Source of the DNA: Bradyrhizobium canariense
Lineage (GTDB): Bacteria; Pseudomonadota; Alphaproteobacteria; Rhizobiales; Xanthobacteraceae
Assembly (NCBI RefSeq): GCF_900105125.1
Contig: NZ_LT629750.1
Location: 6,103,001 to 6,167,000, forward strand
Direction: 5' to 3'
Length of the DNA: 64,000 nucleotides
The notes under the pieces were generated by a model. It saw only the letters and a program-made list of their open reading frames with translations, was not told the DNA's origin and did no database searches. This document shows positions 56,041-64,000 of this stretch, one piece after another (position 1 is the first letter of the stretch; each line of letters starts with the position of its first letter). The translations under genes and the position numbers were made by a program.

Positions 56041-57186
56041 TCAGGAAGTGGGAAGCAGAGCCTGTAAGGACGTTTCGTAGGTGGGATAGTCGGTGTAGCC
56101 GCGCGCGGTGTAGCCATAGAAGGTGCTGCGGTCATATGGGTTCAGCCGCAAGCCGAGTTCGATCCTCCTGGGCAAGTCGGGATTCGCGATGAAGTGACGG
56201 CCGAAGGCGATTAGGCTCGCATCGCCATTGACCACGCTTGCCTCGGCCGTCTCCGGATTGAATCCACCGGCTGCGATGACTGGTCCCTTGAAGATCTTGC
56301 TCAATTCTTGGGCTGCGACCGGCGCCTGCGCTTCGGCAATGGTCTCACCGCCCTTCACCCGCGGTTCGATGAGGTGAAGATACGCGAGCCCGAAGCCGTC
56401 GAGCCGCTCTGCCACCGAGCGGAACAGCGCACGGGGATTGCTGTCGCCCATGCCATTGAACGTCCCGCTTGGCGCGAGCCGAACCCCGACCCGATCCGCG
56501 CCCCAGACTTCGCTCAACGTCTGGACGACTTCGACCAGAAGACGCATTCGATTCTCGACCGTACCGCCGTATTGGTCGCTCCGCTTGTTGGTGTTGTTCT
56601 GCAGAAACTGATCTATCAGGTGGCCGTTGGCCGCCATCAGCTCGACACCATCGAAACCCGCTTTCTTGGCGTTGCGCGCGGCGGCGCGATATTGATCGAG
56701 GATGCTGGCGATTTCCGCCGTCTCCAGCGCGCGATGCGGCGACGTCTGGCGAAACCCATCAGGCGTATCGACGACGATGCTCGGATCAGCCCAGTAGGTC
56801 GGATCGACGGACGCCGTGACCGGTTGCGATCCCGTGATCGAGACATGTGTCGTGCGGCCGGCATGCCAAAGCTGGGTGAAGAAGTATGCGCCCTTGGCGT
56901 GAACTGCATCCGTGATGCGTTTCCAGCCTGCCACGTGCTCGTCGGCGTAGAGACCGGGCGCGTGATAGTAGCCTCGCGCGGACGCCGCGATCGCTGTCGC
57001 TTCCGTGATCATCAGCCCGCCGTCAGACGCACGCTGCGTATAATAATCGAGCTGCAAGTCGCTCGGAATGCCCGTCCCTGGCTGCGCCCGTAGCCGGCTT
57101 ATCGGCGGCATGACGACACGGTGTTTCAGTGTGATCGGCCCGATTTGCACGGGCGTGAAGAGCTTCTTTTGAACGTTTATACCCAC
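56041..57186 (-). CDS. old yellow enzyme-family alkene reductase
   Basis: 381 residues, FMN-dependent TIM barrel: 'LFTPVQIGPITLKHRVVMPPISRLRA', 'QLWHAGRTTH', the His/Asn substrate-binding region 'GVELMAANGHLIDQFLQNNTNKRSDQYGG', 'ENRMRLLVEVVQTL' and 'ALIAFGRHFIANPDLPRRIELGL'. It reduces activated C=C bonds (enals, enones, nitroesters) with NADPH, as in NemA. It lies 128 bases downstream of the SDR gene and upstream of the MFS gene in the same direction. It fits a role in removing electrophiles. Confidence 0.93.
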   Translation of the reverse strand: MGINVQKKLFTPVQIGPITLKHRVVMPPISRLRAQPGTGIPSDLQLDYYTQRASDGGLMITEATAIAASARGYYHAPGLYADEHVAGWKRITDAVHAKGAYFFTQLWHAGRTTHVSITGSQPVTASVDPTYWADPSIVVDTPDGFRQTSPHRALETAEIASILDQYRAAARNAKKAGFDGVELMAANGHLIDQFLQNNTNKRSDQYGGTVENRMRLLVEVVQTLSEVWGADRVGVRLAPSGTFNGMGDSNPRALFRSVAERLDGFGLAYLHLIEPRVKGGETIAEAQAPVAAQELSKIFKGPVIAAGGFNPETAEASVVNGDASLIAFGRHFIANPDLPRRIELGLRLNPYDRSTFYGYTARGYTDYPTYETSLQALLPTS

Positions 57187-57314
57187 TGGGATTCTCCGTT
57201 CGTGATGAGGCTGCGCTGGAAACGGAAGGGAGGGGCGTGAAGAGGAAGGCGGTCCCGCGCGGGTCGAGCGCGGGACGGATCACTAAGGTCGGATGTTGCC
57301 CCGACCGCAGGCGA

Positions 57315-58088
57315 TCACTGCCTGCCAGCCATGATGCCGCCGTCGACCGGAAGGATGACCCCGGTGATGAAGCTCGCCTGATCCGAGGCAAGGAACAGGA
57401 GCGCTTCGGCCGCGTCTGCGGGCTGACCGTTGCGGCCAAGAGGGTGCATCGCATTGAAGGTCGGCAAAACGGTCTTCACCTGCTCCGGCGTCAGGAATGT
57501 GCTGAAGACCGGGGTCTCGATCACGCCGGGCGCGATCGCATTCACGCGGATCTTGTCGGGCGCCAGCTCGATCGCGAGGTTCTTGACCAGCGCATGGACG
57601 CCACCATTGGCCGCTGAATAGGCCGATGACGGCGTGGCGCCGATCGCCTGCAGGCCCCACATGGAGCCAGTTTGCACGATCGCGCCGCCGCGGCCCGCAG
57701 CCTTCATGGTCTTGGCGGCCGCCTGTGCGATGAAAAACTTGCCCTTGAGGATGATGTTCAGGAAACGATCGTATTCATCTTCGGTGACGTCGAGGAATGG
57801 CTTCGGCCCGAAGATGCCGGCGTTGTTGAACAGGACGTCTAGGCGGCCAAAGCGATCAAGCGCTGCCTTCACCGCTGCTTGTCCGGTCGCCGGCAGGGAA
57901 ATGTCGCCCACATGGGCGATAGCACGCTTTCCGGTCGCGTCGATTTGCTTGGCTGCGGCTTCAGCTTTGGCGGCATCGCGTCCGATGATGACGACAGATC
58001 CACCTTCAGCGACAAATCGGGTCGCCACTTCCTTGCCGATGCCCGAACTGCCTCCTGTAACGATCGCGACCTTGTCCTGAAAACGCAT
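57315..58088 (-). CDS. SDR family oxidoreductase
   Basis: 257 residues with 'TGGSSGIGKEVATRFV', NNAG, catalytic Ser in 'VQTGSMWG', YxxxN-like 'YSAANGGVHALVKNLA' (the usual YxxxK lysine is Asn here: Y-S-A-A-N), and 'GVILPVDGGIMAG'. The Lys-to-Asn change in the catalytic tetrad is unusual. The start is ATG 58088 with GGGAGAG upstream. It is the first gene after the 58.1-kb double-operator promoter. Confidence 0.9.
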   Translation of the reverse strand: MRFQDKVAIVTGGSSGIGKEVATRFVAEGGSVVIIGRDAAKAEAAAKQIDATGKRAIAHVGDISLPATGQAAVKAALDRFGRLDVLFNNAGIFGPKPFLDVTEDEYDRFLNIILKGKFFIAQAAAKTMKAAGRGGAIVQTGSMWGLQAIGATPSSAYSAANGGVHALVKNLAIELAPDKIRVNAIAPGVIETPVFSTFLTPEQVKTVLPTFNAMHPLGRNGQPADAAEALLFLASDQASFITGVILPVDGGIMAGRQ

Positions 58089-58111
58089 GGCAACTCTCCC
58101 GGTTATTCTAC

Positions 58112-58184
58112 CTATCGATAGATTGATGAGCTTCCGAGAATTAACTCTGGAAACTGGATGCGTCAAGCCTGATCTATCGATAGA
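58112..58184 (-). promoter_or_regulatory. promoter of the SDR-OYE-MFS series with two TCTATCGATAGA operators
   Basis: Operator cores at 58112-58121 (CTATCGATAG) and 58173-58184 (TCTATCGATAGA). On the minus strand TTGACG (58166-58161) and TTAATT (58144-58139) with 16 bases between them lie inside the pair. Confidence 0.65.
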
Positions 58185-58240
58185 GAGGAACAACGTCGTG
58201 ACGGGCGGCGGACGGATTGCCGACCTTCCTCCGACGGAAC

Positions 58241-58930
58241 CTATCGGTGCGTCATCAGGCCACGCGGAACGTCAGGATAATATTGTGGGCTTTCACGTCG
58301 ATCGAACATGCCGTAGTCACGCACGATGCGCACGACGCGATGACGAACAGCGTTGGCCTCGGTAGGGAGCTGTGGTTCAAACTGCTCAGCGGAGTTGCGG
58401 TCGCGCCAGCTCGCCAACAATGCAAGCTTTCCCGCATTGTAGATGCTTGAGAAAACGTCGTGGTCGATCAGGGCCGGGTGCCTTCGATCGAGCGACAAGC
58501 GGTCAGCGAGCTCCGACAGAGCCAGCGATCCCGATCTAGTCGGTGCCGGCAAAACCTCGGTAAGCGTTGCAAATTTCCCGGCGCCGACCTCCGTCTCGTC
58601 CAAACGCTGTTCAACCAGAGGCACGCCGTCGGGAGGCGCCGTATCCGCCACGATTTCGCCAACCCGCAAATGATAATCTTGAAAGACGTCGTCGCGGCCG
58701 CGCTGTTGAGTCTCGTGGTGCTTGGCTACGGTGCGCCATCTCACAACGGACTTTTCGTCTCGCCACGTGGAATGCGACAGGATCCACCCCGGCCGGCGCG
58801 CGCTTTCGAAGCGCTCGTTGTCGACGAACCCGTCGATGGCCTGCAGGATCGGCCTCAAGTCTTTCGCAAGAGCGAGGTAAAGGTCGAATTGTTCTTTCTT
58901 GGGATGGACTTCGAAGATCACCGAGAACAT
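58241..58930 (-). CDS. antibiotic biosynthesis monooxygenase-like protein with two ABM-type domains
   Basis: 229 residues. The first half 'MFSVIFEVHPKKEQFDLYLALAKDLRPILQ' with 'RPGWILSHSTWRDEKSVVRWR' is a clear ABM dimeric alpha+beta barrel. The second half repeats the theme ('VFSSIYNAGKLALLASWRDRNSAEQF', 'RHRVVRIVRDYGMFDRRESPQYYPDV'). Small ABM proteins are cofactor-free oxygenases or binding proteins in quinone metabolism. The start is ATG 58930. It is divergent from the second TetR gene across a shared operator region. Confidence 0.85.
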   Translation of the reverse strand: MFSVIFEVHPKKEQFDLYLALAKDLRPILQAIDGFVDNERFESARRPGWILSHSTWRDEKSVVRWRTVAKHHETQQRGRDDVFQDYHLRVGEIVADTAPPDGVPLVEQRLDETEVGAGKFATLTEVLPAPTRSGSLALSELADRLSLDRRHPALIDHDVFSSIYNAGKLALLASWRDRNSAEQFEPQLPTEANAVRHRVVRIVRDYGMFDRRESPQYYPDVPRGLMTHR

Positions 58931-59063
58931 CTTGATTACCCAGCTTGCCTGAGATTCGTGCCGAGGGAGGGGATGTCTTCCGCGATCGACGGGCCGAAGC
59001 CCGGCCAAGGACCCGAAGATTAGGCTTGCGACAGACGTTCGCTATCTTGCATAGCATTGTGCC

Positions 59064-59124
59064 CTATCGATAGATAGACTGACGGGCATTGTTTTTGGTC
59101 TCTTTAAGCCCTACCTATCGAGAG
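59064..59124 (+). promoter_or_regulatory. operator pair upstream of the second TetR gene
   Basis: CTATCGATAG (59064-59073) and CTATCGAGAG within CTACCTATCGAGAGGTAG (59112-59129). A weaker CTGACG (59079-59084) and TCTTTA (59101-59106), 16 bases apart, lie between them. Confidence 0.55.
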
Positions 59125-59145
59125 GTAGCCACGGGAGCAGACCCA

Positions 59146-59697
59146 ATGAGTGACGTCGCCGCCGCCATCATGGACGCCGCCGAGCGGCGAATGCGGAAGG
59201 GCGGATTCAGCGGTTTCAGTTTTCGAGAGATTGCAGTCGACGTGGGCGTCAAGAGTTCTAGTGTCCACTATCATTTCCCGACCAAGGAGAATCTCGCGGC
59301 TGCCGTCATCCAGCGCTATACCGCACAGACGGCGGATTTGATCGAACGGGAGCTCCAGAAGGAGCCAAACCCGGTGAAGGTTTGGGTGAAAGCGTTCCGA
59401 GGGACTCTGCACTCAGAGGATCGCATGTGTCCATGCGCCGTGCTCGGTGCATCAACCATGGATCTGCCGTCGGAAGTGTCAGCGGAAGTAAAGAAGTTCT
59501 TCAAGATGTGTCATGAGAAGCTCGTGCAGGAGGGCCTCTCGTCGGATGAGGCCTCGCAATTGCTGGCAACGATCACGGGCGCGTTGGTGGTGGCCAATGC
59601 GGTGAATGACTTCGCGACATATGATCGTGCTACGCGTGAGTTCACCCGAGCGTGGAAACCTGCGCCGGTGAAAGTTGGTCGCCAGCGTTCGAAGTAA
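59146..59697 (+). CDS. TetR/AcrR family transcriptional regulator (second copy)
   Basis: 183 residues. HTH 'GFSGFSFREIAVDVGVKSSSVHYHFPTKENLAAAV' and C-terminal ligand domain with 'CPCAVLGASTMDLPSEVSAEVKKFF'. It parallels the regulator at 50953, so the two may bind the same TCTATCGATAGA operator. It faces away from the ABM gene. ATG 59146 has GGGAG 8 bases upstream. Confidence 0.9.
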   Translation: MSDVAAAIMDAAERRMRKGGFSGFSFREIAVDVGVKSSSVHYHFPTKENLAAAVIQRYTAQTADLIERELQKEPNPVKVWVKAFRGTLHSEDRMCPCAVLGASTMDLPSEVSAEVKKFFKMCHEKLVQEGLSSDEASQLLATITGALVVANAVNDFATYDRATREFTRAWKPAPVKVGRQRSK

Positions 59698-59836
59698 ACG
59701 TCAAACGCGCGCCGCGTGAATTCCGGCGGCTCGCCAAACCCAGCCTTTTGTAGGCACCGTATCAAAGCTTTGGAGCGCGGTAGCGCGGCTCAAGTAGGGA
59801 TCGAAGCCGCAAGGCCCGAGCCGCGTGGGCGAAGTG

Positions 59837-61144
59837 TCAACCGAATCCATGCCGCGGCGACCACGTGAACCGGTCGGGTGCCGAGGTCCTCGTGAGCCTC
59901 GAAAGCAGCGCCAATCCATCCCGAAAGAGCACGAACGGATACCGTGATCCATCATCGCGCGAAGGGCTGTCAAATCCCGGAACTAGGCCGAACGGCTCGG
60001 TCGCTGGTAGATCAACAACTCTGGGAAACGGGGCCGCCTGGCCGCCTATCATTCCGGAAAGAAGAGAGAGGAATGACTTCGCGGCAACTTCCTCCATCGC
60101 GAACACATTGAAAAAACTACCCTGAAGCCGCCGGAACCAGTGACCGTACTCGCTTGGCGGCAATCGGCCGGCGACGGATTCGAACTCGTCCAGCAGCAGC
60201 CAGGGCCGGACGAAGGGAAACAGACTTTCGGCAGCAACCCAGAACCGCCGGCCGCCAAGTCCGAACGTCAGAAATGTTGTGACGATCTCGTCGTCGGGTC
60301 GATTGCCAGCACCCCGGAGCCAGTCAATCCACGCGACGATCTGCGGAGCGCCCATCAATAAGAAGTTCGACCGATGCGCGGCGAAAACAACGGAGGCAGG
60401 CGCAGACCCCGCACCCGCCTGGGAAACGGCAGGCGGCGGAGCGGGCTTCGACTTTTTCTTTGCTATCTCTGTCTCGGCGATATGTAAGAACGTGTCGGAG
60501 GAAACAGGATTAGAGCCGAAAGCCACGGAGTAGCCGTGCACGACCTTTCCATGCGCGCATAATTGGCCGATGTGCGGTTTCACTTGGCGAAAATACTTTT
60601 GCTTGGCCTCTCGCTTCATGTCGGCGCTCGTCACCGCTAGCGCAAAAGAACCGTGGGCCTCGGCTAGCACCACGCCATGGGCGGCGACGGCGCCGCCAGC
60701 ATAGATGAAGTCGGCGTGCGGATTGGCGCTACCGGGTAATGCGACGCCGTTGTCGCGCCAGACGTATCCGAGAGCATTCATCATAACGTCGGTCACGCCA
60801 GCGCCAACGCGTCCAGCAAAGCCGGACCGGTCCGCATCGCCAAGCGCCATGATGTCCGGCGAGAGCGCGAAGGAAGATCCATCCCGCACGAGATATTCTA
60901 TTTGCAGGAGCTGCGAGCGGGCCCATTGGGCAAGCATCGCATCAGGCGCCCGACGTAGCGTGAGCGTTCGCCCCATCGCTGCTGCAAGCGCCTCTGGCCG
61001 GACGCGGATGGCTGGCGGCATGGCCGGAGCCACAAACCCGTCCGAGACCGGGCTGGGCCGTTGCCCGTGCACCGTATGCCCGGAAACCAGAACGGTCTTT
61101 TCGGTGCGCCATATGGCCGGCGCCGCTACCGTGGCAACTGTCAA
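59837..61144 (-). CDS. unrecognised protein with PD-(D/E)XK-like residue pattern
   Basis: About 435 residues; no family was identified with certainty. A middle segment 'GRVGAGVTDVMMNALGYVWRD...PHADFIYAGG...VVLAEAHGSFALAV' followed by 'KPHIGQLCAHGKVVHGYSVAFGSNP' resembles nuclease-like proteins in which D...ExK binds metal. Here Asp145, Glu162 and His164 would be the residues, with His in place of Lys. The C-terminal third ('LLMGAPQIVAWIDWLRGAG', 'FWVAAESLFPFVRPWLLLDEFESV') is unassigned. The start used is TTG 61144 after GGGGGA; the frame is open to 61243. It is divergent from the GHKL gene. Confidence 0.7.
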   Translation of the reverse strand: MTVATVAAPAIWRTEKTVLVSGHTVHGQRPSPVSDGFVAPAMPPAIRVRPEALAAAMGRTLTLRRAPDAMLAQWARSQLLQIEYLVRDGSSFALSPDIMALGDADRSGFAGRVGAGVTDVMMNALGYVWRDNGVALPGSANPHADFIYAGGAVAAHGVVLAEAHGSFALAVTSADMKREAKQKYFRQVKPHIGQLCAHGKVVHGYSVAFGSNPVSSDTFLHIAETEIAKKKSKPAPPPAVSQAGAGSAPASVVFAAHRSNFLLMGAPQIVAWIDWLRGAGNRPDDEIVTTFLTFGLGGRRFWVAAESLFPFVRPWLLLDEFESVAGRLPPSEYGHWFRRLQGSFFNVFAMEEVAAKSFLSLLSGMIGGQAAPFPRVVDLPATEPFGLVPGFDSPSRDDGSRYPFVLFRDGLALLSRLTRTSAPDRFTWSPRHGFG

Positions 61145-61322
61145 AGTCCCCCCAAGATTCTTCGATGCTAAGGATATCTTAAGTCTGGATTTCCTGCTTA
61201 CGGGCGCCGGCGGGCCTGCATTTGGTTGAGCACAACCGTCCAAATGGACTCGCGGCTTGGGACGCGACTCGCATATTATACCCGCCTATTTTGGGATATT
61301 TACCTTCCATTCTGAGCGTTTT

Positions 61323-62171
61323 GTGCACTTTGCCAGCCAACCTTTGCCGCGCGCCAATCTGACCTTTGATGTCGTTGACGACCTCGTGGGCGCCCATGGA
61401 CGTGGCCGGCTCAAAGGAGCTCCGCAGGTTCGCTACGCGCCGAACGACGTGTGCCCGCTGATTGAGCTGATGATGGAGGCCAGCACCGGCCGGACGGGCC
61501 CTCTCTTGCAAACGCCGTGGCTCGATTCCATCACACAGCTGGATCTTCGCTCCGCGCTCGTGAGCCATCAGAACATTTGGCTCGATGAGACACGGACACG
61601 CGGATTCATGCGCACGACCTTCGATCCGCGCGTGGAGGCCGACGATCTGCAGCGAAACCGCTTTCTGATCGCCGCACGAATGGCGGCCGAAACGTCGGGC
61701 CTCGTCAAGCCCGTCGCGCAAAGCTTGACGGCAGCGCTGCGTGAGATGGAATCCAACATTCACGAGCATTCTGGCGCGTCATCGACAGGCATTCTTGCCT
61801 TCCAGGCCCGCGCTTCTTCCTTTGAATTTGTTGCGGCCGACGCGGGCTATGGGATTCTTGCGACCTTGCGCGAAGACGAGGAATTTGCGGACCTCACCGA
61901 CCATGGCCTTGCCATGCACACCGCGCTTCAGGAAAACGTATCGCGTTATGGGCGCAAGTCCGGCCACGGAAACGGCTTTCGCGACCTGTTTCTCGGTCTT
62001 GCCCATTTGAATGCCGATTTGCGGTTTCGTTCGGGCGATCACGCATTGCTCATCAGCGGCCCGCAACCTGAGTTGAAAACCGCCCGCCTTGCCCAAAAGG
62101 CGCCGTTCAAAGGATTTCTCGCCGCCGTGCGGTGCCAGCCAATGATGCCGGGCTCGGACACGCGTCACTGA
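61323..62171 (+). CDS. stand-alone GHKL-family ATP-binding protein
   Basis: About 282 residues. N box 'ALREMESNIHEHSG' (about 138-151), G1 box 'DAGYGI' (173-178), and G2-like 'GHGNGFRDLF' (214-223) are the Bergerat ATP-binding motifs of the GHKL/HATPase superfamily. There is no histidine-kinase dimerisation box, sensor or membrane segment. It could be an ATP-dependent switch like those of defence or conflict systems, or an anti-sigma-like kinase. The GTG at 61323 is preferred; the frame is open from TTG 61257, but a TATTAT -10-like box lies at 61274-61279. Its end overlaps the end of the next, convergent gene by seven bases. Confidence 0.75.
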   Translation: MHFASQPLPRANLTFDVVDDLVGAHGRGRLKGAPQVRYAPNDVCPLIELMMEASTGRTGPLLQTPWLDSITQLDLRSALVSHQNIWLDETRTRGFMRTTFDPRVEADDLQRNRFLIAARMAAETSGLVKPVAQSLTAALREMESNIHEHSGASSTGILAFQARASSFEFVAADAGYGILATLREDEEFADLTDHGLAMHTALQENVSRYGRKSGHGNGFRDLFLGLAHLNADLRFRSGDHALLISGPQPELKTARLAQKAPFKGFLAAVRCQPMMPGSDTRH

Positions 62172-63376
62172 TGTTGAGCCGCGAGATAGTGGAGAACCGC
62201 TACGGCTGCGACAACGAGGAGCAGCCCCGCGGCTAGTCCGCGCCAGGATCTTGGCTGCGGCGGTGGGTCGATGCGCTCAACAAGCATGCCGTCACCGAAC
62301 GCCTTTATGAACGGGTCAAAATCCGAGACCTCAAGCGGATGTTTTGCACCGCCATTGAGATACACGCGGCAGAACGGCTTCGACGGCGGCGCGTCAGTAC
62401 CCGTCGCGGGCCAGCCGTTGAGGAACACTAAGCCCGACAGAAGCGCCGACGCCTCCGCGTGCGTGATGCCTTCGACTAGCGTCATATCGTTGACGAACGA
62501 CTGAAACGCCCCCGCCGCAAGCGTCTTGGCGACGTGGTCTGTGGTACCAGCGAAATTCTTATTGAGCTGACCACCGCCAAACCACGGATGGATTATGAAG
62601 ACAAGGAAGAACGGGCGGTGTCGCGTGAATTGGCCGGTGAAACGATAGGGATAGCCTTCATTCAACTGCGCCATTGTCGTGAGATTGATCGAGCGGGTAG
62701 AAACATTCATGCGCTGCTTCTTCTGAACGCTGAACTCCAATGCGCCGCGCTTGGCCTGACCGGAGCTTTGAAGCTCGGCCACCAGACTGGAAAAGCCCTT
62801 ATAGTCGAGCAGATCCTGAAGCGTGTCGATCGATAAGCTCCAATCGCCACCGAACTGAACCACGTCTTTGGGAAATTCGTCGGCCAATCGCTTCTGCAAG
62901 ATCTCGGTTTTATGCTCGACAAAGCCGAACCCCTTGATGTCGAGGTTTGCGATTTTGCCGGAAGGGAACGTCGTTTGGCCGTCGGCGGCGGTGCCATTTG
63001 GGTTGACAACGTCGGCCCCCGTCATCGGCGCCTGTGCCGTGAACGGCAGGCCTGCATCGTTCAACCATTTGTAAGCGACGAGTTCGCTGAACGCGCCATA
63101 CGTCTTCTTGCTAGTCAGTTCACCGAGCAGGCTGCGGATCGCGTCATCCGGCATCTTCCCTTGCAACGCCGCTACCGCGTCGACGATGATGGCATTGTGC
63201 GGCGGTGAATTAGCGACATTGAAAGCATCTTTATCGCGGGTGCGATCCGACTGGTTCGATGTCCGGTCGACGTAAACAGTGTTCTTTTTCAGGGTCGTGT
63301 TTGTCAGATCATACGTCTTGATGATCGGGCTCAATCTCTCGAGTTCGGCGACCCATTGATATCGGGTGTCAATCAT
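62165..63376 (-). CDS. unrecognised protein with DxK nuclease-like core and C-terminal membrane anchor
   Basis: 403 residues. No family is recognised. Residues 94-148 read 'GAFSELVAYKWLNDAG...GADVV...ANLDIKGFGF', that is Glu98, Asp122 and Asp146-x-Lys148, the spacing and context of a restriction-like PD-(D/E)XK fold. The C-terminal 25 residues ('RGLAAGLLLVVAAVAVLHYLAA', about 380-400) are a membrane helix with the body on one side. It is 13 bases downstream of the 63390 gene in the same direction, so the two are an operon. Function is inferred only. Confidence 0.7.
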   Translation of the reverse strand: MIDTRYQWVAELERLSPIIKTYDLTNTTLKKNTVYVDRTSNQSDRTRDKDAFNVANSPPHNAIIVDAVAALQGKMPDDAIRSLLGELTSKKTYGAFSELVAYKWLNDAGLPFTAQAPMTGADVVNPNGTAADGQTTFPSGKIANLDIKGFGFVEHKTEILQKRLADEFPKDVVQFGGDWSLSIDTLQDLLDYKGFSSLVAELQSSGQAKRGALEFSVQKKQRMNVSTRSINLTTMAQLNEGYPYRFTGQFTRHRPFFLVFIIHPWFGGGQLNKNFAGTTDHVAKTLAAGAFQSFVNDMTLVEGITHAEASALLSGLVFLNGWPATGTDAPPSKPFCRVYLNGGAKHPLEVSDFDPFIKAFGDGMLVERIDPPPQPRSWRGLAAGLLLVVAAVAVLHYLAAQHQ

Positions 63377-63389
63377 GGCGAACGGCCCG

Positions 63390-64000
63390 TTAGGGAAGCA
63401 GGCTTTCGATGCGCGCCCGCATGGTGGCGATATTCTCGACCAGGAGACTGTCGACCGGCTGGCCGATCAGCGTAAGTTCGCTCAGCTTCTTCATCTTGCC
63501 TTCGTTGTTAAGATAGAGGCGTTGCCGGTGCATCGCGGCCATGAACGCCGACGTATCGATGTAGGTCACACGATTGAAAGCGGGGGCTAAGGCCGGCAAC
63601 ACCGTCAGGCCGCCGATCATGGTGAGATTGAGCGACCGCCCGGCACGGCTGGGAAGCTGCGTCAACTCATGAACGTGAAACGGCAGCCGCTTCCGCCAGG
63701 ACGCCCCGGTCTTGAACTCGAATGCGACGTCGGTCACTTCCGACCGCTCGGCGATGAACGCGGCGAGACGCTGGTAATCTTTCGGTGTTCGGGCATTGAG
63801 GTGATACCCCCCGGGAACGCCGGCAGCGATGATCTCCTGCCAGGCCGTGCCGATGCGCTTCATCGCGTGCATGTCGTTATAGCGCACCTCGTCCGTGAAC
63901 ATGGAGTAGTTCGGTCCCGTGATCAGGGCGACGCCAAGAGCGCGCAGTCCCGCGAGGATCGGGATGCGCCGTTCACTGAGTTTCCACCATGCTTCGATGG
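63390..64000 (-). CDS. partial unrecognised protein, DUF4417-reminiscent (runs off window edge)
   Basis: At least 203 codons on the minus strand. The frame is open beyond the internal ATG at 63902 to the last base of the window, where it reads 'IEAWWKLSERRIPILAGLRALGV' and 'ALITGPNYSMFTDE'. The stretch 'ITGPNYSMF.DEVR..D....KR.G..WQEIIAAGVP' recalls DUF4417 proteins, but the match is only by eye. The start lies outside the window. It is transcribed with the membrane-anchored putative nuclease downstream. Confidence 0.6.
   Translation of the reverse strand, partial: IEAWWKLSERRIPILAGLRALGVALITGPNYSMFTDEVRYNDMHAMKRIGTAWQEIIAAGVPGGYHLNARTPKDYQRLAAFIAERSEVTDVAFEFKTGASWRKRLPFHVHELTQLPSRAGRSLNLTMIGGLTVLPALAPAFNRVTYIDTSAFMAAMHRQRLYLNNEGKMKKLSELTLIGQPVDSLLVENIATMRARIESLLP

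Noticed and set aside
48331..59124. CTATCGATAG copies as a CRISPR or direct-repeat array
   Set aside because: The copies are kilobases apart in pairs at promoters, with no regular spacers and no cas genes.
48166..64000. Integrative element with its own integrase
   Set aside because: No integrase, excisionase, relaxase or tRNA target was seen; the right end is outside the window, so the mechanism cannot be stated.

Overview
The window is GC-rich alphaproteobacterial chromosome. Gene order, protein families and small dispersed repeats point to Bradyrhizobium or a close relative in the Nitrobacteraceae. The evidence is the tkt-gap-pgk-fba run, zapA-6S RNA-formyltetrahydrofolate cyclo-ligase, ruvCAB followed by a ybgC start, DUF1192/DUF1465/DUF4164 genes, and many 'GTCATTGCGAGGAGC...' or 'GTCATTCCGGGATGG...' palindromic spacers. 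No tRNA, rRNA, CRISPR array, integrase or transposase was seen.

Positions 1-20 kb hold mixed housekeeping genes: a CAP lipoprotein, a patatin phospholipase next to 3-hydroxybutyrate dehydrogenase, a polysaccharide flippase, a DsbD-type redox protein, YqgE, a TauD-type dioxygenase, two SDRs, cell-wall enzymes, galU, and two c-di-GMP proteins. A candidate small RNA with exposed CCUCC motifs lies near 19.3-19.4 kb. Positions 20-29 kb carry rpmE, an ABC exporter, a MotA/OmpA-type membrane pair, a DUF1295 membrane enzyme followed by a broken cyclopropane-fatty-acid synthase, an inositol monophosphatase and a Sel1-repeat protein. Positions 29-36 kb are the Calvin/glycolysis block (thiamine-phosphate-synthase-like gene, fba, pgk, gap, tkt, all on the minus strand). 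Positions 36-48 kb carry zapA, 6S RNA, folate and phosphoesterase genes, a dispersed-repeat spacer, a molybdenum hydroxylase operon with its cytochrome c, a soluble chemoreceptor, the YebC regulator and ruvCAB.

Just after ruvB the conserved order breaks. ybgC is cut after about 34 codons and is followed by at least 15.8 kb of accessory DNA that runs to the window edge. The first accessory block (48.3-59.7 kb) looks like one regulon: a PEP-mutase-type enzyme, an alpha/beta hydrolase with an Asp nucleophile, a cNMP-domain/FAD reductase fusion, an old yellow enzyme, an SDR, an MFS exporter, a double-ABM protein and two related TetR repressors. Four promoters in the block share one layout: a TCTATCGATAGA-like palindrome beside a TTGAC-type -35 box and a second copy downstream of the -10. 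The simplest reading is a self-regulated set for detoxifying or degrading an electrophilic compound.

The second accessory block (59.8-64 kb) holds four unfamiliar proteins. Two have residue patterns resembling PD-(D/E)XK nucleases (one with a C-terminal membrane anchor), one is a stand-alone GHKL ATPase, and one is a DUF4417-reminiscent protein running off the edge. This is the best candidate for an undescribed system, possibly a defence module, but the functional reading is inference.
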